Source: Arenibacter echinorum
GTDB taxonomy: Bacteria > Bacteroidota > Bacteroidia > Flavobacteriales > Flavobacteriaceae
DNA length: 64,000 nt
Direction of reading: 5' to 3'
Assembly (NCBI RefSeq): GCF_003259375.1
Contig: NZ_QLLN01000004.1
Span: 374,495 to 438,494, forward strand
Shown here: piece by piece, positions 24,922 through 33,674 of the stretch
How positions within the stretch are numbered: position 1 is the first letter of the stretch
How the letters are laid out: each line of letters begins with the position of its first letter
Program-made: the position numbers and the translations under genes
Notes under the pieces: generated by a model
Database searches by the model: none
Told to the model about the DNA's origin: nothing
The model's input: the letters and a program-made list of their open reading frames with translations, nothing else

Positions 24922-25548
24922 ATGAAAATTGGTATTCTAAATCTATCACTAAGAAAAGCAGCTGTAATCGTTGGCATTGCCTTCATCACTTCAGTTTTTA
25001 TCGTAACTATAGTTGATGATTTTCTTTTAGCCAATTTTGTAGTCCCGGGCGATACCGAAGCATTAGCCCAAGATATTGAGGGTAATGGAAGACTATTTGG
25101 TTTTGCTGTTATAGGTTATCTACTAGTACTTACCCTTGATGCTATTATTGGTCTCGCCCTATATGTAGTTCTGAAACCGGCCAATAAGGATCTTGCGTCG
25201 CTAACGGCAGTTCTAAGGTTGCTCTACGCCTTTACTGTGATCATTGGAGTGTTTGCCCTGGCATTTCAAACAATCGATGTTTACGGCTATGCATCCCTAA
25301 AACTTGTAGGATACATATTTTTTACCTTACATATCCTTGTTCTTGGTTATACGGTTCTCAAGTCGGGCTATATCCCAAAAAGCCTTGGCATTTTGTTGGT
25401 TGTTGCATCGTTTACATATATTGTGTTTTTTGTAGATCTTCATCTACCTGAAACACTTAATTTAACAATAATGTTAATGATGTTTATGGCGGAACTTTCA
25501 CTAAGCATCTGGCTTATAGTGAAAAGAAAAAGACTCCCTGAAAATTAA
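24922..25548 (+). CDS. DUF4386 membrane protein (copy 3)
   Basis: A 208-residue DUF4386 protein with about six membrane helices: KAAVIVGIAFITSVFIVTIVDDFLL, LTLDAIIGLALYVVLKPANKDLAS, LHILVLGYTVLKSGYIPKSLGILLVVASF. The SGYIPKSLG stretch matches SRYVPKSLA of copy 2. It is the last clear cargo gene before the right end. Three members of one little-studied family in a single element is unusual. Confidence 0.8.
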   Translation: MKIGILNLSLRKAAVIVGIAFITSVFIVTIVDDFLLANFVVPGDTEALAQDIEGNGRLFGFAVIGYLLVLTLDAIIGLALYVVLKPANKDLASLTAVLRLLYAFTVIIGVFALAFQTIDVYGYASLKLVGYIFFTLHILVLGYTVLKSGYIPKSLGILLVVASFTYIVFFVDLHLPETLNLTIMLMMFMAELSLSIWLIVKRKRLPEN

Positions 25549-25615
25549 TTTTAGTGAAATTACAATTAGAGCCTCGAGGTATTGTTAATTAGGAATGAAA
25601 AAAAACTTGATTGGT

Positions 25616-25843
25616 TTAAGTGAAAGTATGAAAAATCAAGAAAATAGCAGTTATCGATGAATAGGAGATATCTTTAAAGAAAAGCAAACGACATATAACA
25701 CAGGCTTTTATGAAAAGCCTTATGTCAGTACCGTAAAACGGCCGTTTTCTGATACACTTTTCCCAGAGCGGAGCATCTTGGATGAGAGTGTCCCATTTCT
25801 GGTCTTTTTTAGTAGTCTCCTTAATTAGCATTTTATGGGACAA
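25616..25843 (-). CDS. Doubtful small ORF near the right end
   Basis: A 75-residue frame (MSHKMLIKETTKKDQKWDT, LWEKCIRKRPFYGTD) on the minus strand, reading away from attR. It has no recognised domain; the C-terminal third is hydrophobic and AT-coded. It may be a real small gene or the eroded end of an element gene. Confidence 0.25.
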   Translation of the reverse strand: MSHKMLIKETTKKDQKWDTLIQDAPLWEKCIRKRPFYGTDIRLFIKACVICRLLFFKDISYSSITAIFLIFHTFT

Positions 25844-25911
25844 CTATTTAATCAAGAAAGTGACAAAAGAAGTTATTCAACTAAGAAATTATCGTAATTA
25901 AAAAAATGAAA

Positions 25912-25937
25912 ATTTGTTGTACCTATGTTGTACCCAT
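25912..25937. repeat. Right 26-bp repeat, candidate integrase arm-type sites
   Basis: This is identical to 7101-7126 and in the same orientation, 44 bases inside attR. It contains the same two TGTTGTACC-like units one helical turn apart. Two such copies, one per end, fit the P and P' arm sites of a tyrosine recombinase. Confidence 0.75.
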
Positions 25938-25940
25938 CTG

Positions 25941-25980
25941 AAAACAAAAAGGCCTCCAATCTCTTGAAGGCCTTTGTTTA
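25941..25980 (-). terminator. Terminator of tRNA-Asp supplied by the element
   Basis: On the minus strand AAAGGCCTTCAA-GAGA-TTGGAGGCCTTTTTG forms a stem with a GAGA tetraloop and T run directly after the tRNA 3' end. It differs in sequence from the displaced host terminator at 6911-6942, which fits an element that restores both the tRNA 3' end and a terminator. Confidence 0.85.
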
Positions 25981-25981
25981 C

Positions 25982-26027
25982 TAAGCGGTCCGGACGGGAC
26001 TCGAACCCGCGACCCCCTGCGTGACAG
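25982..26027. repeat. Right attachment site (attR) inside tRNA-Asp
   Basis: This is the second copy of the 46-bp core repeat, here part of the full tRNA-Asp gene. The identity with the left copy ends at 26027, in the 5' side of the anticodon stem. The element thus rebuilds the tRNA on insertion. Confidence 0.93.
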
Positions 26028-26059
26028 GCAGGTATTCTAACCAACTGAACTACCGAACC
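25986..26059 (-). tRNA. tRNA-Asp (anticodon GUC)
   Basis: A 74-base minus-strand tRNA. The acceptor stem GGTTCGG pairs with CCGGACC, with G as discriminator. The D arm (GTTCAGTTGGTTAGAA), anticodon loop CTGTCAC with GTC, and T arm (GGGTTCGAGTCCC) are clear and close to bacterial tRNA-Asp. CCA is not encoded. The 3' half comes from the integrated element. Confidence 0.97.
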
Positions 26060-26133
26060 GTGGCGTTTAGCGAGTGCAAATATACACCCCTTATTTAATT
26101 GCACAAACAAATTTTTAAAAATAATGCAAGTTT

Positions 26134-27063
26134 CTACATAAATTTTTGGCGCTCCACCATAAAGGTGTTCATTATCAGGGAGAAACTATCCTTTACATCT
26201 ACCTCCACATATTTAATTTTATATTGGGCACATTTTAGTCGCAATTCTGAAAAATAGGATCCTACTTCTTTTTCATAGGCCTCTTTTACCGAATCGGCAT
26301 AAAGATCAATATGATTCCCTGTTTCCACATCCAGAAAACGCTTGGGAGTATTTTCAAAATCAAAGGAGTATTCGGTTTCCTTGTCCATGATATGGAAAAG
26401 AATAACCTCATGTTTATTGTACTTTAAATGCCGTAAGGCATCGAACAATTGTCCGTCATCCCCAGAAGATTGAAACATGTCGGTAAAAAGTACAATTAAA
26501 CTCCTTCTTTTTATCTTTTCGGCAATCTGGTGCAAATAGGTATAGGTCTCGGTCTGCTGAGCCGGTTTTGTTTCCTGACTAATCTCGCTTAATTTTGCCA
26601 ACAACATTTGGTGATGCCTTTCACTACTCTTTTCCGAAGAATAGAAATTATATTGGTCGCTATAAACACTTAAGCCCACAGCATCGCGCTGTCTTTTAAG
26701 TATGTTCATCAATGAGGCAATGGCCAGGACCCCAAAACCAATTTTATTAAGGTTTTCAAGACTTAACTTACCAACCTCCGGGTAATACATAGAGGCCGAA
26801 TTGTCCAAGATCATATGACATCGCAAATTGGTCTCCTCCTCGTAACGCTTTGTATATAGCTTATCCGTCTTGGCATACAGCTTCCAATCTATATGCTTGG
26901 TGCTTTCCCCATTATTATAGATTTTGTGCTCTGCAAATTCTGCGGAAAATCCATGAAAGGGACTTTTGTGAATACCACTGATAAATCCTTCCACCACTTG
27001 GCCTGCCAATAATTCCAGATTCTGGAACAAACTCGCCTTATGTAGTTCGGATTGTAGGTTCAT
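26134..27063 (-). CDS. DUF58 domain protein (MoxR-associated, vWA-like)
   Basis: A 309-residue DUF58 protein. The N-terminal part has GFISGIHKSPFHGFSAEFAEHKIYNNGESTKHIDWKLYAKTDKLYTKRYEEETN, of which HIDWKLYAKTD is the hallmark. A von Willebrand A-like fold follows (MILDNSASMYYPE with the MIDAS DxSxS, and IVLFTDMFQSSGDDGQ). Such proteins usually stand with a MoxR ATPase that is not in this window, and may serve in assembling or maturing surface protein complexes. No signal peptide is seen. Confidence 0.88.
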   Translation of the reverse strand: MNLQSELHKASLFQNLELLAGQVVEGFISGIHKSPFHGFSAEFAEHKIYNNGESTKHIDWKLYAKTDKLYTKRYEEETNLRCHMILDNSASMYYPEVGKLSLENLNKIGFGVLAIASLMNILKRQRDAVGLSVYSDQYNFYSSEKSSERHHQMLLAKLSEISQETKPAQQTETYTYLHQIAEKIKRRSLIVLFTDMFQSSGDDGQLFDALRHLKYNKHEVILFHIMDKETEYSFDFENTPKRFLDVETGNHIDLYADSVKEAYEKEVGSYFSELRLKCAQYKIKYVEVDVKDSFSLIMNTFMVERQKFM

Positions 27064-27196
27064 TTAGCTAAGATAATGAAGATATCGACTTATTGGAAAA
27101 TAGAAGCCCTCAAAAAAAGGCAGGCCATATAAAATAAGCTATAGTGAACTCCAATTTTCTGGAGTTTCAAACATTTTTTCGTTAGAAATTAGACAT

Positions 27197-27227
27197 AAAA
27201 AAATCCCGCTAAAAGCAGGATTTTTTT
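27197..27227 (-). terminator. Terminator downstream of trxA
   Basis: The hairpin AAATCCCGCT / AGCAGGATTT (one mismatch) is flanked by A and T runs on both sides. On the minus strand it ends in a T run 35 bases after the trxA stop; it could also work in the other direction. Confidence 0.8.
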
Positions 27228-27261
27228 ATCATTTATATTCCCCTTCGGGAATCAGTGAAGA

Positions 27262-27579
27262 CTAAAGTAATGCATCAATAGCATCGGTATATACCTTTTT
27301 AGGGGAAACACCAACCTGTCTGTTAACGATTTCACCATTTTTAAATACCAATACCGTAGGAATATTTCTTACCCCGTATTTCGCGGCAAATTCTTGGTTG
27401 GCATCCACATCTACCTTACCAACAACGGCCTTACCATCATACTCGGTACTTACCTCATCGATTATTGGACCTACCATTCTACAAGGACCACACCACGCTG
27501 CCCAAAAATCCACTACTACTGGTTTATCACTTTTTAAAACTACCTCATCAAAAGTAGCATCTGTTATTTCTAATGCCAT
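27262..27579 (-). CDS. trxA: Thioredoxin
   Basis: A 105-residue thioredoxin, a cytoplasmic disulfide reductase kept reduced by thioredoxin reductase. It has the active site WCGPC (residues 29-33) in VVDFWAAWCGPCRM, the cis-Pro loop VRNIPTVLVF and the closing GVSPKKVYTDAIDALL. Length and motifs are those of canonical TrxA. It lies downstream of dnaE on the same strand with its own -7 element (27604-27611) and a terminator. Confidence 0.96.
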   Translation of the reverse strand: MALEITDATFDEVVLKSDKPVVVDFWAAWCGPCRMVGPIIDEVSTEYDGKAVVGKVDVDANQEFAAKYGVRNIPTVLVFKNGEIVNRQVGVSPKKVYTDAIDALL

Positions 27580-27603
27580 GTTTCGTTGTTTTTAAATATT
27601 ATA

Positions 27604-27611
27604 CAAATTTA
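27604..27611 (-). promoter_or_regulatory. trxA -7 element TAAATTTG
   Basis: On the minus strand TAAATTTG fits the Bacteroidota consensus TAnnTTTG and lies 25 bases before the trxA start codon. No good -33 TTG is seen at the expected distance. Confidence 0.55.
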
Positions 27612-27741
27612 GACAATTATTTTGCCTTTTCCTTACTAAGACTATATTCGTTTTGACTATGGTTAAATTGATAAAACCTATTGTTTTTTAACATATTGGA
27701 CTTTAGTGCAATTTCCAACCCTTACATCAGCTTTAAAACCT

Positions 27742-30700
27742 TTAGTTCAACTTGTAATGTACGTCTTTTTCATTGAGCTGAAGGAGTAATTCACTCGATA
27801 TTTGAATTTTTTGTTTTCTACAGGTCATGTTTACTTTTATCTGCTCCTCCATCTCATATACCACAAAACTTAAGGGATGATCGCCCTTATGCGATACCAA
27901 AGTATCCTTAAGGTCCAATATGCTTTCCTCCTTCAATTGGGAAATATCCAACTTAATGGTGAGTTTTTTGGCAAAGGTTTCCATAACGTCCTGCAGCATC
28001 ATAATCATATTAAACTGCATCCTGGGATCTCCTTTTTTTCCGGTATCACGGTTCATCCAGCCTTCGCGTACAAACACCTTGACGTATGCAAAAGAATTGA
28101 TCATCAGGAAATGGCGATACTTCAAGTACTCTTCCCCGAACATTCTAAATTCAAAAGTGTCAGTATAATCCTCCATGGTGAACATGGCCCATCCTTTTCC
28201 ATTTTTGGAAACCCTATGCTGCACATCGGTAATTACCCCAGCAAAGGACACCTCTCTATTTATTATCGTCTCCAAATCATTTAAAGCGGAAAGACTCGCA
28301 TTGCAGAAGGCCTTTATCTCTGCATTATAATCGTCCAAGGGGTGACCGGAAATATAGATTCCTACTACTTCTTTTTCCCTTCGTAATTTTCCCATGGTAC
28401 CCCATTCCTCACAGGGTGGCACCACAGGTTCTGGAATCTGAACGTCACTGGCCTCTCCAAAAAGACTTACTTGTGAAGAATTCTCATTCTCTTGAAATTT
28501 GGCCCCATACTTCACGGCCTTTTCCAAAAAGGTTATGCCGTCCCCCTCATCATAAAAATATTGTGCCCTATGGGTGTCCCCAAAGGAATCGAAACCTCCT
28601 GCAACCGCAAGATTCTCAAAAGCCTTTTTGTTGGCTGCCCTTAAATCGATGCGTTTGGCCAAATCAAAGACAGATTTATATGGTCCGTCTTTCTTTCTAT
28701 TCTCTACGATGGTTTCCACCGCTCCACGGCCAACCCCTTTTACGGCCCCCATACCAAAACGGACAGCCCCGGCATCGTTCACCGCAAACTTATAGTAGGA
28801 TTCATTCACATCTGGACCCAATACTTCCAGCCCCATGCGCTTACACTCTTCCATAAAGAAGGTAACCTGCTTTATATCGTTCATGTTGTTGGAAAGTACC
28901 GCTGCCATGTATTCCGCAGGGTAATGCGCCTTACAGTATGCGGTCTGATAGGCAATCCAGGCGTAACAGGTAGAGTGCGACTTGTTAAATGCATAGGCTG
29001 CAAATGCCTCCCAATCCTTCCAAATTTTCTCTAATTTGTCAACGGCATGACCTTTTTCAGAAGCCTGCTTTATAAACTGAGGCTTCATTTTATCCAGTAC
29101 ATACTTCTGCTTTTTCCCCATCGCCTTACGCAAAACATCGGCCTCACCCTTGGTGAAATCTGCCAGCTTCTGCGAAAGGAGCATCACCTGCTCCTGGTAG
29201 ACCGTAATCCCGTATGTTTCCGCTAAATACTCTTCACAGGCATCCAGGTCATATATAATTTCTTCGGTACCATGTTTACGGGCAATAAAACTGGGAATAT
29301 ATTCCATGGGACCGGGACGGTACAAAGCATTCATGGCGATAAGATCCGCAAAAACGGTAGGTTTTAACGCCCGCAGGTGTTTTTGCATCCCGGGAGATTC
29401 ATACTGGAACACCCCAACGGTTTCCCCACGCTGGAAAAGCTCGTAAGTCTTTTCATCGTCCAAGGGAAAATTCTCTGGATCCAATTCTATACCGTGTTTG
29501 GCCTTTACTATTTTAACGGTATCCTTGATCAGGGTCAAAGTTTTTAACCCCAAGAAATCCATTTTTAGCAAGCCGGCACTTTCTACCACAGAGTTGTCGA
29601 ACTGGGTACAATACATTTCGGAATCTTTTGCCAAGGCTACCGGAACGAACTTGGTAATGTCATCAGGCGTAATTATTACCCCACAGGCATGTATACCGGT
29701 GTTACGCACGGAGCCTTCCAAAATATAAGCCTGGTTAAGTGTTTCCGATTCCAGACCATCACCTTCGGAAATAGCTAGCAGCTCATTGATCTTGATCAGT
29801 TCCTCGCTATTGAATTTTTCTTTTAAGGTTTTTTCATCGACCCCAATAATCTTTTTCAACTTGGACATATTGGGAATAAGCTTGGCCATACGATCCGCAT
29901 CCCCAAGCGGCAGATCCAATGCCCGTGCCGTATCCCTGATAGATGACTTTGCCGCCATGGTACCATAGGTGATGATCTGGGCCACCTGATTGGCACCGTA
30001 TTTATCGATTACATAATCCATTACCCTACCACGGCCTTCATCATCAAAATCAATATCGATATCGGGCATGGATACACGATCCGGATTTAAGAATCTCTCA
30101 AAAAGTAGATCGTACTTAATAGGATCCAAATTGGTTATCCATAGGCAATAAGCAACTGCGGAACCCGCTGCGGAACCCCGACCGGGACCAACGGACACAT
30201 CCATTCTACGTGCGGCCCTAATAAAATCTTCCACAATCAAGAAATAACCCGGATATCCGGTCTTCTCAATTACCTTAAGCTCAAAATCGAGTCGCTCATC
30301 AATTTCAGGGGTAATTTCACCATATCTCTTTTTGGCCCCTTCATAGGTTATATGACGCAGATATTTATTCTCTCCACGTTTTCCTCCATCCAATTTATCC
30401 TCTTCGAACCTAAACTCCTCGGGAATATCAAAAGCAGGTAACAACACGTCGCGGGCAAGGGTAAATGTTTCTACTTTATCTATAACCTCCTGAATATTGG
30501 TAATCGCCTCAGGAATATCCTTGAACAGGTCCTTCATTTCATCGGAGGACTTAAAGTAATATTCCTTATTGGGCAAGCCATATCGGTAACCGCGACCGCG
30601 ACCTATAGGCGTGGCCTGTTTTTCACCATCTTTTACACAAAGTAGAATATCATGCGCATGCGCATTCTCCTTTTCCTGATAATAGGTATTGTTGGTGGCA

Positions 30701-32178
30701 ACCAATTTAACATTGTGCTTTTGCGCAAACTGTATCAATACCTGGTTTACGCGGTCTTCATCCTCCTGACCGTGACGCATAATTTCCATATACAGGTCAT
30801 CCCCAAAAGTCTCCTTCCACCAAAGCAAGGCTTCCTCTGCCTGATTCTCCCCAACGTTCAACACCTTACTGGGCACTTCACCGTAAAGGTTTCCCGTTAG
30901 TACAATGATATCCTCTTTGTATTGCTCTATCACCTTCTTATCTATTCGCGGAACATAATACTTCCCATCTACAAAGGCAATAGATGACATTTTTGCCAAA
31001 TTTAAATACCCATTTTTGTTTTTGGCAAGCATTACAATTTGATACCCATTATCCTTCTGGGATTTGTTGGTGTGATCTTCACAAACCTGAAATTCACAAC
31101 CTATAATCGGCGTAATCTCCACCTCTGGTTCCGGAAGTTCCTGCAAGGGCTCTTGGCCTTCTTCCAAGGTTCCGTTTACAGTGGCTTCATAGCGCTTTAA
31201 ATTTTCTTCGTTTCTAGCAACAACTCCCTTGTTATGGTTAATGACCCCATTAACAAAATGAAAGGCCCCCATCATATTCGCGTGGTCCGTCATCGCCACC
31301 GCTGGCATTTTAGCTTTTGCAGTTGCCGAGATCAAAGCGGGAATACTAATGGTAGATTGCAGAATGGAAAACTGGGTATGGTTATGGAGATGGGCAAAGT
31401 TTGCCGTTTCCAAAGTGGCCAAATTTTCCTTTATTTCTTCCTTGGATATTCCACCTGTATCCTTTTCCCATAGGGCATCGGCTATTTTTTTTGATGCCTT
31501 TTTTAGGTTGATGTGCTTTAAACCTATTAATTGTATTTCTTGCGGATTGGCCTCGGAGAAATTTTTAAAATAATCGGGCTTAACATCCAATTGCTCGGCC
31601 GTGAATTCCTTTTTACGAACCAATTCCAAGAAGCAACGGGTAGTTGCCTCCACATCCGCGGTGGCATTGTGCGCTTCTCCAAAAGGTTCTCCAAACAAGT
31701 ATTGATGCAGTTCTGTTAAGGTCGGTAATTTAAACTTACCACCCCTTCCACCGGGAATCTGGCATAATTGCGCCGTATGCTCTGTACAGGTATCCAACAC
31801 TGGCAATTCCTGCAAAGAGTTCTCTACCTGGTACCTGTGGAACTCGGCCCCCATAATGTTAAGGTCGAATCCCACATTCTGGCCTACAACAAACTTTGTT
31901 TTGGAAAGCGCCGTATTAAATTTTTCCAATACCTCCCCGATAGGAACCCCTTGTTGCTGGGCCAACTCCGTAGAAATCCCATGAATTTGTTCCGCATCAT
32001 AGGGAATATTAAATCCATCCGGCTGCACCAAATAATCCTGGCTCTCCACCAAATTGCCCATGGCATCGTGCAATTGCCAAGCAATTTGTATACAACGCGG
32101 CCAATTGTCGGTGTCCGTGTAAGGGGCATCCCAACGTTTGGGTAATCCTGTGGTTTCCGTATCAAAAATAAGGTACAT
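27742..32178 (-). CDS. dnaE: DNA polymerase III alpha subunit with fused N-terminal exonuclease
   Basis: A 1478-residue replicative polymerase. Residues 1-190 are a DEDDh proofreading exonuclease like DnaQ (Asp6, Glu8 in DTETTG, Asp105, His170, Asp175). A PHP domain starts near residue 260 (HLHNHTQFS...AMTDHANMMG). The palm carries GPGRGSAAGSAVAY and the catalytic MPDIDIDFDD (706-710). Finger, helix-hairpin-helix (KGVGRGAVETIVENRK) and OB fold (EVSFAGVITDVQHRVSKNGK) follow. The exonuclease fusion is the known Bacteroidota form, so polymerase and proofreading are in one chain. All catalytic residues are present. Confidence 0.97.
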   Translation of the reverse strand: MYLIFDTETTGLPKRWDAPYTDTDNWPRCIQIAWQLHDAMGNLVESQDYLVQPDGFNIPYDAEQIHGISTELAQQQGVPIGEVLEKFNTALSKTKFVVGQNVGFDLNIMGAEFHRYQVENSLQELPVLDTCTEHTAQLCQIPGGRGGKFKLPTLTELHQYLFGEPFGEAHNATADVEATTRCFLELVRKKEFTAEQLDVKPDYFKNFSEANPQEIQLIGLKHINLKKASKKIADALWEKDTGGISKEEIKENLATLETANFAHLHNHTQFSILQSTISIPALISATAKAKMPAVAMTDHANMMGAFHFVNGVINHNKGVVARNEENLKRYEATVNGTLEEGQEPLQELPEPEVEITPIIGCEFQVCEDHTNKSQKDNGYQIVMLAKNKNGYLNLAKMSSIAFVDGKYYVPRIDKKVIEQYKEDIIVLTGNLYGEVPSKVLNVGENQAEEALLWWKETFGDDLYMEIMRHGQEDEDRVNQVLIQFAQKHNVKLVATNNTYYQEKENAHAHDILLCVKDGEKQATPIGRGRGYRYGLPNKEYYFKSSDEMKDLFKDIPEAITNIQEVIDKVETFTLARDVLLPAFDIPEEFRFEEDKLDGGKRGENKYLRHITYEGAKKRYGEITPEIDERLDFELKVIEKTGYPGYFLIVEDFIRAARRMDVSVGPGRGSAAGSAVAYCLWITNLDPIKYDLLFERFLNPDRVSMPDIDIDFDDEGRGRVMDYVIDKYGANQVAQIITYGTMAAKSSIRDTARALDLPLGDADRMAKLIPNMSKLKKIIGVDEKTLKEKFNSEELIKINELLAISEGDGLESETLNQAYILEGSVRNTGIHACGVIITPDDITKFVPVALAKDSEMYCTQFDNSVVESAGLLKMDFLGLKTLTLIKDTVKIVKAKHGIELDPENFPLDDEKTYELFQRGETVGVFQYESPGMQKHLRALKPTVFADLIAMNALYRPGPMEYIPSFIARKHGTEEIIYDLDACEEYLAETYGITVYQEQVMLLSQKLADFTKGEADVLRKAMGKKQKYVLDKMKPQFIKQASEKGHAVDKLEKIWKDWEAFAAYAFNKSHSTCYAWIAYQTAYCKAHYPAEYMAAVLSNNMNDIKQVTFFMEECKRMGLEVLGPDVNESYYKFAVNDAGAVRFGMGAVKGVGRGAVETIVENRKKDGPYKSVFDLAKRIDLRAANKKAFENLAVAGGFDSFGDTHRAQYFYDEGDGITFLEKAVKYGAKFQENENSSQVSLFGEASDVQIPEPVVPPCEEWGTMGKLRREKEVVGIYISGHPLDDYNAEIKAFCNASLSALNDLETIINREVSFAGVITDVQHRVSKNGKGWAMFTMEDYTDTFEFRMFGEEYLKYRHFLMINSFAYVKVFVREGWMNRDTGKKGDPRMQFNMIMMLQDVMETFAKKLTIKLDISQLKEESILDLKDTLVSHKGDHPLSFVVYEMEEQIKVNMTCRKQKIQISSELLLQLNEKDVHYKLN

Positions 32179-32263
32179 AGAGTGGGTTTATGTGATGGGA
32201 TTGGAAGTGGTAAAAATAAGGAAATAGCCCATAAAGGGAAAGGGCATTTATCAGGAGTTATCA

Positions 32264-32301
32264 ACGTTACAAAAAGCAAAGAACCAGATGTTTCCATCTG
32301 G
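32264..32301 (-). terminator. Terminator of the DUF2383 gene
   Basis: The stem GAACCAGATG / CATCTGGTTC with a GAAA-type loop is followed on the minus strand by TTTGCTTTTTG. It lies 32 bases after the DUF2383 stop and separates it from dnaE. Confidence 0.85.
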
Positions 32302-32332
32302 TTCCTCTATATTAACTTTAAACTCTTGGATC

Positions 32333-32785
32333 TTATGCTATTCGTTCATGAATATTGGCCACGGTCAAGGAAGATCTTATGGCGTCCCTCTGCCTTATCA
32401 ACATACTTTCCGTGGATGGCGGAAGTACAACTCCCTTATCATATAAAATCTCGTTATATTCCTCAAGACTTGCCTTTTCCCCACGCTCTACTTCTTCCAG
32501 TAGCTGTTCTTTTTCATTGGAGGCCACGGCCGCTTTAAGATTCATCCACGCTCTGTGCATGTCCCCTTTTATGCTTCCGTCCTCTTCCGGCAATTCCCCA
32601 TATTGCAAAATTTCATTTTTAAGCTCTTGGGCAAATTCTCCACGTTGTGCCGCCCTGTCCTTTAAGAATGTATGGATCGTTGGATTGTCTATTTTATCCA
32701 TTGCCAATTTAAATCCTTTTTCGGCATCATAATTTTTTACCAATAGATTATTTAATCCGTCTGAAATTTTTTCTGAATACTTCAT
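32333..32785 (-). CDS. DUF2383/PA2169-family four-helix-bundle protein
   Basis: A 150-residue ferritin-like helical bundle of the DUF2383 type: ISDGLNNLLVKNYDAEKGFKLAM, HTFLKDRAAQRGEFAQELKNEI, HRAWMNLKAAVASNEKEQLLEEVERGEKASLEEYNEIL. Relatives are stress-induced and may bind metal, but no reaction is proven. The frame is also open from 32800 (MKRDNMKYSEK); the ATG at 32785 is chosen because GAGAGATAAT precedes it and relatives begin near MKYSEK. Monocistronic, with its own terminator. Confidence 0.8.
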   Translation of the reverse strand: MKYSEKISDGLNNLLVKNYDAEKGFKLAMDKIDNPTIHTFLKDRAAQRGEFAQELKNEILQYGELPEEDGSIKGDMHRAWMNLKAAVASNEKEQLLEEVERGEKASLEEYNEILYDKGVVLPPSTESMLIRQRDAIRSSLTVANIHERIA

Positions 32786-32964
32786 ATTATCTCTCTTCAT
32801 TTTTAATTAGTTATTATGGGTAGCGACTTTCGCCAACCCATGTAATAAACTATAAAAATTGCAAACAACGCCAAATCTGAATGTAGCTTTAGCCCAAGTT
32901 TAACAGCTTTTCTTAAGAAATGTTAAACTATTTGCGGACAATAATTGAATTTTAGCCCAAATTT

Positions 32965-32997
32965 TTGATAACCACATAAAAAGAAATATTATATTTG
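32965..32997 (+). promoter_or_regulatory. rpsP promoter (TTTTTG...TATATTTG)
   Basis: TTG at 32965-32967 within TTTTTG and TATATTTG at 32990-32997 are separated by 22 bases and match the Bacteroidota -33/-7 pattern. The expected start is near 33004, giving a leader of about 67 bases before rpsP. This is the best two-part promoter in the window. Confidence 0.8.
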
Positions 32998-33001
32998 CAC
33001 C

Positions 33002-33055
33002 CGCTTAGGAAGAACCTAGCGAAAAAAGAATTAATAACCAAGGGTCGGGCACCCT
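33002..33055 (+). ncRNA. Structured 5' leader of rpsP, candidate autoregulatory RNA
   Basis: Two short hairpins fill the leader: CGCTTAGG-AAGAA-CCTAGCG (33002-33021, one bulged base) and AGGGT-CGGGC-ACCCT (33041-33055). They lie between the predicted transcription start and the rpsP ATG at 33071, where ribosomal-protein operons often carry a protein-binding leader. Regulation by S16 is inferred only. Confidence 0.5.
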
Positions 33056-33070
33056 ACAAATTAATGTGAT

Positions 33071-33661
33071 ATGCCAGTTAGAATTAGACTACAAAGACAC
33101 GGAAAAAAAGGAAAACCTTTTTATTGGGTAGTAGCTGCGGATTCCCGCGCTAAAAGAGACGGTAAATACTTGGAAAAATTAGGTATTTACAACCCAAACA
33201 CAAACCCTGCAACCATTGAATTGGATGTTGATGGTTCTGTGAAATGGCTACAGAACGGTGCACAACCTTCTGAAACTGCAAAGAGAATTTTGTCTTACAA
33301 AGGAGTACTTTTAAAACATCATTTATTGGGTGGTGTTCGTAAAGGTGCCCTGACCGAAGAGCAAGTTGAAGAAAAATTCAATGCTTGGTTGGAAGAAAAA
33401 GCAAACATAGTTGGCTCTAAGGTAGATGGTTTGGCAAAAGCGGAAGCCGATGCTAGAGCCAAGGCCTTAAAAGCTGAGAAAGAGGTTAACGAAAAACGTA
33501 TGGCCGCTGCTGCAGAAGCAGAAGCCCCAGCTGCTGAAGAAGTAATTGAAGAAGCTGCTCCTGTAGTAGAAGAAGTTGCTGAAGTGGCTGCTCCTGAAGT
33601 AGTATCCGAAGATACTGCTGCACCGGCTGAAGCTCCAGAAGAGACAAAAGAAACAGAATAG
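33071..33661 (+). CDS. rpsP: 30S ribosomal protein S16
   Basis: A 196-residue S16. The first 85 residues are the core protein (MPVRIRLQRHGKKGKPFYWVV, VADSRAKRDGKYLEKLGIYNP, KRILSYKGVLLKHHL). The rest is a long Ala/Glu/Lys-rich extension (EAEAPAAEEVIEEAAPVVEE), as seen in Bacteroidota S16, where it is likely disordered. S16 is needed for 30S assembly. rimM follows 13 bases later, the usual partner, so both form an operon under the promoter at 32965-32997. Confidence 0.97.
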   Translation: MPVRIRLQRHGKKGKPFYWVVAADSRAKRDGKYLEKLGIYNPNTNPATIELDVDGSVKWLQNGAQPSETAKRILSYKGVLLKHHLLGGVRKGALTEEQVEEKFNAWLEEKANIVGSKVDGLAKAEADARAKALKAEKEVNEKRMAAAAEAEAPAAEEVIEEAAPVVEEVAEVAAPEVVSEDTAAPAEAPEETKETE

Positions 33662-33674
33662 CTAATAGCAAACG

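Larger units (their letters stand above)
6942..26027. mobile_element. Integrated mobilisable element or genomic island in tRNA-Asp
   Basis: A 46-bp perfect direct repeat at 6942-6987 and 25982-26027 bounds the element; one copy lies within the complete tRNA-Asp gene and the other is an orphan 3' half. A tyrosine recombinase starts 151 bases inside the left repeat. Repeat start to repeat start is 19,040 bases. The left 4 kb holds recombinase, oriT-like site, mobilisation protein and two helix-turn-helix proteins; the other 15 kb is cargo. No relaxase, coupling protein or type IV secretion genes are present, so any movement would need a helper. Gene content and direction change abruptly at both repeats. 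Confidence 0.9.
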
